From the NCBI RefSeq assembly GCF_028769735.1, contig NC_088170.1, positions 46,482,585 to 46,546,584 on the forward strand: 64,000 bases of DNA. The letters are read 5' to 3'. The DNA comes from Zonotrichia leucophrys gambelii. Taxonomy: Eukaryota > Chordata > Aves > Passeriformes > Passerellidae. Shown here one piece after another: positions 13,005 to 25,000 of this stretch (its first letter is position 1; every line of letters begins with the position of its first letter). Below the pieces are notes generated by a model, which ran no database searches, was not told the DNA's origin, and worked only from the letters and a program-made list of their open reading frames with translations. The translations under genes were made by a program, and so were the position numbers.

Positions 13005-16000
13005 CTGAAACAATAGAATAGAAAAGAATGATGAAAAAGTGCTTTGCAAAAATATGCCGAATGAAGGAGGCAGGATTTCATTATAGGAAGTTTTGTTTTC
13101 AGTAACAAAGCTTTCATGGAAACATGTTCCAAACCATTTGCAAAATTTGCATTGCATGTATTTTTTATCATAGGTAATGAGCTTTATGGTGGTGCTGAAA
13201 GGAGCAGGAAATAAAATAGTGTTCAGAACCCTCTCTCTTTATTCATGAGTTCAGTAAGCTGCTAGTGGATTTTATACAAATTAAATCTGAAGAGAATATT
13301 TCCTTAAAGGCAGGCTAATTTGTTCACTATGCATTTGATTCTAGATTTGGACAGAGGAAGCCATGGGATGAGGGGGGAGGACTGGTGCTTAAACAAGGGC
13401 ATTGATACAGTACATCAGTGTCCGGTAATGTACAGTATTGTCCAGTAAAACAAAGACACATTTCACACTGACAAATACTGTAAGGATTATCTGTGCTTCA
13501 TTTCTCTCAGGGACCATTTTACAGGCTTCAAACCAGACTGTTTTTAGACAATCTGGTAAGACATGAGTTGGAAATGAGATTAGTGAAGTAAAAGGCCAGA
13601 AACTAATCATTCTCCCTCCTAGCTCCCAAATATCATATTGTATTATTCAGCTATGCCTGCTTGTCACTGCACTCTCTTCTCACTTTAGCAGTCACACTGA
13701 TAGCACTGGCTGATCAATTAGAGGCTAGCTTCTTGGGCACCCCTTTATACATTTGCACTTGCTGTAGATACCCCCATTACAGTTTCTCTTATTAATATGT
13801 TTTCTGCAAAGCCTCTGCAAACTATTAATAGTAAAACGTCACTCAAAGAAAAGTGAGGGAGCTAATGTCTCTGCAAATTCTGTTTTAATGACCCTCTGCC
13901 AACCAGTGCTCAAGTGTATTTGAGTTCTTCGGTGATGCCAACTGTCAGGATTTAACAGTGAGATGCCTGTGTTTTTTTCCCCTCCTCATAACTGACATTT
14001 GCATGATCTCAATAATTATATGCAAATCTTACGATTTCCCCTTCTTCTCACATAAGGCTCATGTTACTTGTCAACTGCACAGCTGTCTTGTGAGCCAATG
14101 CCTGTGTGTTTCAAAGATTTGGTTTTATTTCCATGTATTATAAGCCTTCATTGTTTAATTCATTAAAGAGCGCACAGTGCAAATTAACATCTAAATTATA
14201 GCTCCCCCTTCATTTATTGTACGGACAAGTCTGGCAATTGATAAACAAATGGTTATATTTGATCCCCTTTTTTGTAAAAGGGTGGACTGAGAACAACAAG
14301 GGATTTAGAGGTCTTCCTTTGCACATTTTGCCATAAAGAAAAAAGAACCAAAACGTTGACTTACAGGCAGTGAAAGGTCCCACAATAGGCAACAATTTTC
14401 AACTTTTTAAAGTAAAAGACAAGAAAATTTTATATTCAAATGAGAGGAATTTTTTCTCTCTATCAACAAGAAAAAAAAGAATGGTTTCCATCTTCCTCTC
14501 TTATCTGATTCAGCATTCACATTTTCACAGGTGATAGCTATTATAATCTATGATTATGAATCTGTGCACCCAAATGATATGAGCTGAGAATAGACACTGG
14601 GAATAATAGATTGCTGTATGTGTCTCATTTATTGCCATTTTTTCTTTCATACTGAAAAATGCAAGGCAAACCACACACACACATGCGTGCGCACAAATCC
14701 AAATAGATTGAATGTTCACCGAGTGTGAAATTCATTGGGAAAAAATAATGTAAGATACTGATACAGAAGAATCTGCTAATATAAATATATATATACTTAC
14801 TATGCTCATATTGTTATAATTTCAAAAATCTCATAAGTAAACAATACTATAAATATAAAAAAAATTATAAATAGAAAGCATATATTTAAAAATATTCCCA
14901 TCCTAGAGAAGAGGAGGGAAGATTTTTTTAAATGTTACCCTTCTAATTCCTTAGAACTGTCTTTCAGAGCCTCAGGTAAAGAAGTAAAAGGGATATGTCA
15001 TTAATTTAAGACCAGAAAAAGTTGATGCACTATACCGGAATCAAAGCACCTTCTATTGTTGAATCAGTTAGAGATTCAGTGTAAGTACAGACCAAGGCTT
15101 TACATTTGTAAATTAGTACATCAGTCAGCGCTGTTAAAAGGGGGCATTTCACCAGCTTTGAAGCGTAAATGGATTCAAATCATTTAATACTGTAGATATA
15201 ATTGTATAACACTTACCAGCAACTCTAATTCTTTTTCATCATCTTTGTGATCACCCTGGTTGTATTCTGCAATTTTGTCTTTTATATTTTCTTTAGCTAG
15301 TTTCTTGTCTTTGTCTTCTGCTTGTGAACAAACAATTTCTGGGATGTTTGTGTCTGAAGAGTTAAAAAAACAGTTGAATAATTTCCATGATGTTGGTTGT
15401 TACACTATTTTTAATTAACATGTGCAGTAAGGAAGAACTAATTAACCCGGGTGTTGTACCTGAAGTCCTTGAGTTATTCCATGTGCCACCGTCAGACGAT
15501 GCCAATATTTCTTCTTTTCTGTGAAACAAAAAGGAACTTCTTGTGTTATTCTGCAAAAATTATTGTTCTAATTACCCTTAGACTCAAATATAAAGACTAC
15601 TGGTTAATTACACAACATTTTAATGTTATTTGAAATTCTGAAAATAACAGCTACAAAAAATGTAGTGCTTTTTGAGTGACCTGATATTAAGGCTTGGTCA
15701 TAAGAAAGAATTGGCTGAGAAAATGAGAATGTGTTGACCTTCAGATAACATTGCAAATCTGATGGGTTTTCCCAAGTCTTTTCTGAGAAAGCAGCACAAA
15801 GGTGATTAGATGGGTCAGTGACAGGAGAGCATAATTTTGAGGTCAGGCAAGGGTCTGGAAGGATATATGTGTTCAAGAAGCCAGGGCTCCCTCTTGCTTG
15901 TGTTTTTCAAATATTTATATATTTACAGAGATGGCTGAAAAAGACATCTTTGTTACCTGAAATAAATCAAAAGATTCTCCCTGCATGCGTATAAATCCTG

Positions 16001-19000
16001 TTGCTAAACTGTGCCTGGCCAGCAGGAGTGAATTCTGCTTCCCTCAGCCAGTGCAATATTTTCTGTTGCTTTGCTGGCAGTGAAAAAAAAGGCCAGGTTG
16101 AACACAAAAAACACCTACAGAGAGATGCTGAGTGCCTGCAGACCTCATCAATATCAACTAATATCAATTGAACTGCTAGCAGTTCAAATTGTGTGGTTAT
16201 AGGGATCTAATTTTTAGTGGAAAAGGAAAAAAATGTTAAGAGAATGTCACTTATGTAAAATGTAAATTATTGTATCACTCCTAATGACTCCTCTATGAGG
16301 AGAATTTTTTTTCTGTAGGTCTTAATTTATGTGATTTTCAACCAGCCGTCCACCTCTGTTACTGAAAATTACTTTCTAATTTTCAAATATTAATCTTTTC
16401 CCTTTCTATTTTCTCCTGTGTCTTTCATTTGAATTGATATAACATTAACTCTGCCACCTAAATGCTTAATTCAGAAGGAGGATGCTAAATTTATACACTA
16501 TTAAAAGAATGTAGACATCTACTGTCACCAACTTTTTAAAAACCAGTCTTTATAGGGTTTGCCAGCCTAAGCAGACAGAAGCTCTTGCCAGTCTTGCATC
16601 TGATCTCTGACACTGGCCACTATCAGATACTTCAGGGGAAGATGTAGAATTGTTGTAGGAAAATACTTGAAGTAATTGGCACTGCCCCCTTAAATTTCCT
16701 CTCGGCCATTTTTTTTTGTTAGAAGCTGTCCTTGAAACACAAGATTTAATGCTCTCTCAGGGATTCTTTTTCACCATTAATTGCAATAATGCTAAATATT
16801 CTTGCAATCTCTATGAATGTCATGTCCCTCTTGAATTCTGATATGTGCATAACCTCCATGTGGTTTTCACTCTTCCACTCACACTGAGTTGTCCTTTCCC
16901 CTGCCTGCAGTTGCTATAATCTGCATTTAATTCTGAAAAATGTGGCAGATCCACCTTTTTAAGTTGATCTGTGGAGGTTTTAAGGTAAACCATTTGTGCT
17001 TATTATTTAAACGTAGGGGTTTGGGGAGGTTTGTTGGTTTTTGTTTGTTGGTTGGGCTTTTTTTACTGTTCAAAGGCTTGGCTTAGTGTTACATCTAGTT
17101 CCCAGTTTTCTTCTGCCCTTCTGCATATTTTTCACTCACCTGCTTCCATAAATCTGGATACTGTGTAGGTTGGGGTTTAACCATGATACAGATGCATCAA
17201 AACATTTAGGTGCTGTTAGGGTGTCTGCAAAAGCCCCAGATTAGGAGCCAAGACATGTATAACACATGAACTGAATAATCACCCCAAAACAGTGATCCCA
17301 AAACAACATGGGCCCAGCAGGAAACCTTCCACTGCTTTCCAGTGGGGAAAAAAATAGCATTCCAAAGTGTCTGCATTTCTTTCAATGCAGCTGACTGCCT
17401 ACAGCATTCAGCCATATGGATGCCACAGCTCTTGGAAAGCAGGGATGGCACTACTTGCTGCTAGAAGGGACTTTTGTCTACTTCTTAAAGGAACAAGAGT
17501 TTGACAATTTTTTCATTCAAGAAGCATTTCCAGATGAAGGGCAATTGTTAACGCCTATATCTTGCTTAACATTCTACTGCTAGCTAGAGTTCACAGCAAC
17601 TACTGTGACATCCAAGTAGCAGTGCCACTTTCAGCTTCTATCACACCCTCATGTGATAAAAAACCCCACTGCACACCATTAATGCAAAAAATACCCAGAT
17701 TACCAGAATACAGAACATCTGGGGAAAAACTGGAGGGCAGATTGGCCTATTCCTGATGGAGTTGGATGTACAAGCAGGATCCTTACTCTTTAGCTTAATT
17801 TTCATACCTTGGAGAAAGGAGAAACTGAATTCTGCCCCATTTCCTGTGTTATCTATGCAGTGAATTTTTTTTTAATTAAACTTTTCAGGGTAAAAATATA
17901 GGCACAGTGTTTGAATAAGGATGTTAAGGCTGAGTACCTATTTTATAAACTTTTAAATGTACATGTATAAAGATGCTTCAAAATGGATAATTATGGGTAT
18001 GTGACAGGATGGTGTCACCTTATCTAGCCTTATTGTTCTAAGCATCTGTGCTCAGGCAGTCCTGTATATCATCCCTATTATCAGAGGTGAGAGATTATCA
18101 CTTCCAAAAGGAGATTCACTCCCTGTAACATGGGAATCATGAGCAAGATGGGGTGACACATCCTACGAAGGCACTTCTTCACCTCTGAAAGGGACTGACC
18201 ATAAAGGGAACCTGAACCTACATCTCGGGCCATGATCTAAAGCTGCATGACTCTCACCTTGTAACTCTAAATTCAAACTGGAATGTAGTTATGGAGCTTT
18301 AGTGGCTGGGACTGTAACACTCAATGTATGTGTGATCCAAGCCCCTCAGTTTTGCTTTTGCTGTGATTTAAGCAGAATTTTTGCTTCAGTTTTGTTCTAG
18401 TAGCATCTGGAGCCGTGGTCAACAAGTTTCTTTTCACAACAGCAACACAGGTGAAGTATGGCAATGACAACACAGCCTCACAGCTACACTGCAGGGCTTG
18501 TAGCATAATTTCTCTCCTATTGCACTTAATTTTAGAAAGATTTCTGGCTTATACCCCATTGTTTGTGCACACCTGCCCTGCAAATAGCTGAGTACAGGGA
18601 ATGTCAATGTAACAGTTATTTTACCTAATTTAATTTTAGATCAGAAATATCTGTCCTCATATAATTATTCTCAGGGGAAATTTAAAATTGGCTTAAATTA
18701 AGGATATTGATACTGTAGTATTTAAGGATCACAATGAGTATAAAACAAAAGTAATTTAAATCACTACTTCAATTTAAGAAATGATACTTTGAGGCTATGG
18801 GTGCATATAACTTTTGGACAACCTCAAACCTATTTGTATATCCTAAGGACTGAAATACTTCCCAAAAGACAATAAAAATTACCCCCTTCATCAAACAAGG
18901 GCAATTAGAAAGTGTTTGTCTTCTTTGTAAGCTTTTTCTCCATATTTCTCTGAAAAGGTTCTAGCACAGTATCAGAATTTCATGAGAAGATTTTTAAATT

Positions 19001-22000
19001 AGAACATTAATTAAGTTTTTGTTTCAGGAATTAATTATTGCACTTTGTTGTGAAGTATGCTCTAAATTTGCCTACATGATGGGAGACACAACATTTGTAT
19101 TCTGTTAAAAAATGTTTACTTTTATTTTTTAAGTCATCCAAGTATTTTTACAACAATGCAAGCTAGGAAAAAAAATCCATTATGTCAGATTATGCAATTC
19201 CATTTCAGCATAAGTAGCCATAAGCCTGCAGAAGCTCTGTCGCTTTTTCTCATTCAGCTGAATGGGGCACGTCTTCATAAAGTTCAACAGGAACTTCTGA
19301 ATTTCTACCAGCTTAAAAAGCCCAAAACCTATGCTCATATGATTCATTCTTGATGAAATTATCATTCACTTGTATTGAGTTATAAAAACAAGTCAGGACC
19401 GAAAACAGGTTATCATTGTAATTTTGCATTAGAAAGAACAAATATGAAGTTCTGGGGCTGGTTAGTAGGACTGAGAGGACTGAAAATGTGACTGACATGT
19501 GAAGGAGTTCAGAAGTCCCAAAGTTATGCAAAATTGGCATCCCAGAGAGGAAATGTTAAATTAAAGATGTAAAGAGTAGACAGAAAATATCTAAGTGACA
19601 AGAAAAAACATTAGCCAATAAACAATATTTCTTTGACTTCATGAAGGGTTGGAATAAACTTGGACATGTCAAAGCTTTTGAACTAGCCTTTTTAAGTTAA
19701 ATAAGAATTTTTTAGAAGTGAGGTTTCATCAACATTTCAGATAATATATATATGACCCCACAAACGAAAGACCTATAAATTCTTCTACCATAGTGCTAGT
19801 GGTGGGACAGATTCTTATAGGAAGAGAAATCTTGCAGGACATAACTGATAGGAGCAGCAATTTAGAAAATTTAATTATTTCATGCAGTCTGGGAGCAGAA
19901 CTTGTTGTTTAAATATGCTTCAATTAAGAGAAACAGATAATCTCCAACCCAAATATGAGAGACTCAACAGAGGAAAATACATATTCATTTAAAACCTTTG
20001 CTATTCAGATCTATTCAAGTGATCCTATACTGTAACAATATCAGAAGAGTTGAAAAATAGAAGCTATATTTAGGAAAAAGAAGAGAAATAGTGTCAAGGC
20101 AACTACAGGCCCAGGTGTCTTTGAAAAGTTTTCACAATAGACTTAAAACAAAAATGAGAACAGAAATATAGATAAATGGAAAATGGCATAAAAATGCCAG
20201 ACTCACCTGATAATATCTGTCTTTGATAAGATTACTATATTTCCCTTGTCTAAAAATCAGTTATCTGGACTTCATTAAAGCATTTGTTGTGCAGCCACAT
20301 GGGAAATTTATTAATTAAACAGGAGAAGAGGGAGATGAGCACAAGGGCTGGGCGGTGGGAGAGGGGCTCGGTGCCAAGCAGGGTCCCAGGAGCTGGGCTC
20401 TGGAGCTGGCAGGCGTGGCTGGGGAATCAGAGAGGACAAGTCATGTAATCAGACTTACTCAGTCATGTTATTACAGACCAAAGCACAAGAAGTCACAGTT
20501 AAATTAAATCCGTGGTAGAGAGGAAGTTGGGAGACATCACCAACACAGAGGAGGATTGAAAGAAACCGGTGGCCTGGAGGATCAGAATAATAGTTAAGGG
20601 ATGAAATTCAAAATTATAAAGTGTCAGGTTAAACATTTAGGGACTAAAAAGAGTTTATGCCACAAAACTAGGCTTTAGAACTTGGAAGAAACAGGTGAAC
20701 AAGAAAAATTGGAGGGTTTCTTTGCCAGAAACTGTTTCCAAGCCACTGGTGCGAGATGATAGGCACTGTGATATAAAGGCAAACAACGTTCAGCAGCAAG
20801 GGGAAGGTCGTCCCAGTTATGAAAGATTTCCAAGAAATGTTCATGTTGTGGCACCAGGCACCAATAATAACTTCTCTAGAAAATTTGACTAAAATTTCCA
20901 AGAAAGATTGATACAAACTAAAACATGTTCAGAAGAAGACTAGAGGAAGACTGGCAGGATGAAAAATCTATTTTAATGAAGGAGACAGATTGAGTAGTTC
21001 TATTTTCAGCATAACAAAATAAAGTCTGAGATGAAGAATAAATGCCCTCTATTGATGCAGCACAGGGGTAAATACTCAAAAGACAAAAAAAACCAGCAAC
21101 TGTTAATGCATTAATATAAAGAGTCGACAGAAACATTTGTTGTGAAAACTTAAAAGAAGATCTGTAAGCATTAGAAAAGAATATCCTGTGGTTTATCAGT
21201 GTATCAGACACAAGAAAATGAGAGGGAACTGTTTCAAGTGTGGAAACAGGAATATATTTTAGTGAACAAGATTATGCAACACATTTCCCAAGGGAATAAG
21301 ACTTCATGATCCCATGGTCACAGTCCAGCCCTACTTCAAATGCTCCTGTGCAGCTACATGCCCTGGGAGTTATGCTTCCAGGATTTTTAACTATGGGGCA
21401 GGAGGTGTTTTGGTCTCCCTGAAATAAGTTTGGGACTATGGCCAGGAGTAACAAACTTCATAATGGGTGGGGTTTATCATAGCTTGTCATGATTTTAATT
21501 CACACACCAATATTTGGCTAAAAATGTGTCTGTATGTTTATATAACTCACAGTACCAGTCACTTTCTTCTGTGCTTCATCTACTTATGCTAGATCTTACT
21601 ATCTAAATGTGATATTTATTTTTAAAAATGTGAAAGAAAGGCTAAAATTCTTGGATTATGGAGAGATTAAAATGTACCTAAAAAACTCTGAAATTAATGC
21701 AACCTGATCAATTTTATACTATCTCATATTTAAAAGAAAATGTGGGATAATATTATTTAGTCTGAAATTCAGAGAGGTATGAGGTTGTTAAAGTATTCAA
21801 AGAATGTATTTCTCAAATATTTAGCTAAAATATGTAAAAGGGAAAAAATTTAACACTATTTTATTTCAAAACAATCTTAGGTTTTGTGGATTCTTTCATG
21901 CTTCTGATTTTACTGTAGATTCAAACTCAAACTAAATCAAAATTCTACCCTGAAGGTAGAATTTAATGTATGGAAGTTGAGGTAAAGCTAAAACATCCTC

Positions 22001-25000
22001 ATGAAAAGAGCTGGCAAGACTCAAGTTGTTAACCAAACCATAGCTACATTTTAACTTCAGGACAGATTTCTAAGCCTAAAAGTGGCCTCATACAGCAGCA
22101 ACCTTCAATACGACTAGTGCTTTTGGATCTAGTGCCAAAAATAGCCAGCCTTGCTGAAGAATGATGCCACTGGGATGTAAACAACATGTGAGATCCCTGA
22201 AATGAAGTAGTTACATGTGTCAGCAGTGCTCTATTGAGAAGCAGAGGAGCCAAAAAGTAAATTAGGGCAGTTAAGTACTCATGTTTGAGCTGTCACTGGA
22301 GCCAAACAGGCAATCCTGCACAGAACTGCAACCCTATGGAGCAGGGAAAGGGAATATGGGGAGGGAAGGGCAGGCAGCTTAGTTTTGCTATTTTTGTATC
22401 ATTAGCAGCAGTAATTTCAGAAAGAAGTAGAGAAGGAAATATCTGAATTTAAACAAGCAACAACAAAACTTATTTTAAAATATTTATGTACACATCAAAA
22501 GCAGAAAGCCTGCAAAATGTCTTGAAGATCTGGGTGAGAAACTAGAGAAAGGGTTTTCCACATGTAAGTATAAAATTCAGTAGCATTGTATGCAATATCG
22601 TTCAATATCCACAAACATGCAACAAGAATGAATTTCTCAGGAAAAAAGAATTTTGGAAAGGATTAAGAAAGATTTTGTATGTGTAAAGTTCTAAGCAGAG
22701 CTTTAAAGTTCTATTCAATTATTTGTAAGGCTCAGAAGAATAAGAATTCAAGGTATTTTCTTACTAACATAACCCCCATAACATTGGCTTGCTTTAAAAT
22801 ATTGCTCTATTTGTATTGATCTTAAAATACCAGTTGGACAGGAGAGAAAATATTTCCAAAACCAATTCACACTGAGAGAAAAATGCAAGAAGGGAAAAAA
22901 CCCTTGGTACTATCAAAAAGTAAAATAGAAAAAAAAATTTTAAAATTAAGCTTCATTCTTTCATTCTGGTTTGGGGGCCACCAAAGATCCTGATGTGGAC
23001 CTTCAAAGTGTAGACTTTGACTTCTTTTGTGATGGTATCTCCATGGTTAATTTTATTCTATCTCACTGACTGAATATATGAACTAAATACTTAATGAGTA
23101 TAGACAAACTCACTCCTTGCCTCCGTATTGCTCCGTTCAAAACTCACTACAGGGACAAATCTCCCTACCAATCTAAACTTATATCTGTGTTCTCAGAATC
23201 TGAAGTTATAGTTTGAGAATACAACCACTCCACAATTTATTATCACATGCAGTTGTTATTCTCAGGCCCTGGTGCTGCCAGGGAATTCAGAGCAGAGCTC
23301 AGGAAGAGGAGCTGGAGCCCTGGCTTGAAGCCACCTTTGTGCCTGCTGGGCCTTGCCCGGCTGTGCCACAGCCCCACTCAGGGTCCCTGATGTGGCTGGG
23401 GCTGACAAGGAGGCTGAGAATTACCTGTCTGGGTGCTGGCCTAAGAGGGAAAATATATTATTTCTCCTCTGGAGAGTTTCTAACATGGAAGACTGCCTGC
23501 TGGAGGTGTGTCCAGTGGCCTCAGCACTGATCAGTGCTTGAGCTCCTGTTTCAGGACTCTTGAAAACTGAGAGGCCACAGAACGTCTGCAGCAGAGACGC
23601 GTGCAGTGAGACACGTCTGTGTGCCACCACCTGTGCACCGTGGAGAGAAGCCATAAAGTGCATGTTCCTCTTCCCAGGGGCAGAGCAGAGCTATGCACAG
23701 AGGCTCCAGTGCCCAGAGTGCCTGGCAGTGCTGGCCTCTGGAGCCAGCCAGCTGCGGGGCAGTAGGATCTGGCCTTCTCCAGAGCTCTACCTGCAAGTTG
23801 TGTCTGCCCAGGCTTTGAGCCCCTGTGTCTGTAGAAAAGAAAGAGCCTTGATAAAGCTAAGGAGCAAAATCATTGTTATTGCCAGACCTGGTGCTTCTTA
23901 TCTGTTTACCTGCATATTTCATCTAAATGAAGGCAGAATATTATTTTTATGAACGGTACGCTCTCATTTGGAATTGACACTAATGAATGCAAGGCCCTTT
24001 CCCCCTCTTGTTTGTACCATCAAATTAATTAGCTCTATTGTGACACCAGTATTTTTCTTAAGTAGTTCAAGGCTTGAGCATTTTCCTTTCTTTTTCTAAA
24101 GGGCATCTTCAGTGCCCTTTATCTACCATAAGAATCATGCATCACTTGTATTTTTCACAACTAATGCTGTTTATTATAAAAACTGATTGTGATGTGAAGA
24201 TTGTTATACTGTGTGGCAAATTGCCCAAACAATTACTGTAAATGCATGAGCCATAAACTGTACTGCCAAGGACACTGGTAGGTTAGCTCCTATAAAAGAA
24301 ACAATTAGAGTCTGAGGTGAAAATAATAGAGATGAGATGACAGTTATTGAAAAGGCAGAACATCCAGTTTAATGTTGTAAATATAGGTTTGTAGATTACA
24401 CTGATGGTTTTAAAGTGTTCATGACTTATTGAATGGAATAGAATATTCTTTACTTTAGAATGGGGCCATAATTATTATTTCCTTTTAATTGTGATGTCTG
24501 ATGCATTTGTGAGCAGTTGTTGAGAACATCTACACATTATACTGATTCTATTTCTAAATTATCGTCCTGCTTCAAGGGTTGGAGGTTTTTTTTATTTTAC
24601 TTTCTTCGCATTTTGTTGTTCAGGGTCTATTCTGAACAAAGTATTTTCTCTTGAGGAACGTGGAGTGCTTAGAGGGTTACAGCAATAATTATTTCAGTTT
24701 CAGCCTACACACTTCACTGCTTTAAATCATCATTAGAAGTTTCATCCCTCAGCAACTCCTGCTGAGACTGTCTTAAACTCCAAGAAACAATTAGATAAGA
24801 ATAGCTAATCTTTATAGCAACTTGTATATAAAGGTATTGATAAGAATTTGCCAGAAATTAAGGGAATATATTTTTTTTCTTAGAAATCATCTAAATACAG
24901 AAAAAGGTTATTGCTATGATTGCTAAAGAATTTCAGGAATTCAAACCAGACTTGGAGTGTATGAAGATTAGGGTGCAAAAAAAAAAAAGATGTGCACCTT

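Larger units (their letters stand above)
13005..15216 (-). other. PPP1R3A intron 3
   Basis: A 2.2 kb intron between coding exons 3 and 4, bounded by GTAAGT and TTTCAG. It holds no ORF of interest. Around 13950-14240 lies a compositionally mixed block with paired octamer sites. At 14672-14695 there is an alternating purine-pyrimidine tract. Confidence 0.85.

Noticed and set aside
13005..13157. N-terminal extension of the long PPP1R3A reading frame beyond 13004
   Set aside because: A TTTCAG acceptor sits exactly where similarity to mammalian PPP1R3A begins. The extension is intronic read-through.
23560..23952. 130-codon open frame in PPP1R3A intron 1
   Set aside because: It lies in a GC-richer patch, has a competing open frame on the other strand, and no recognisable product.
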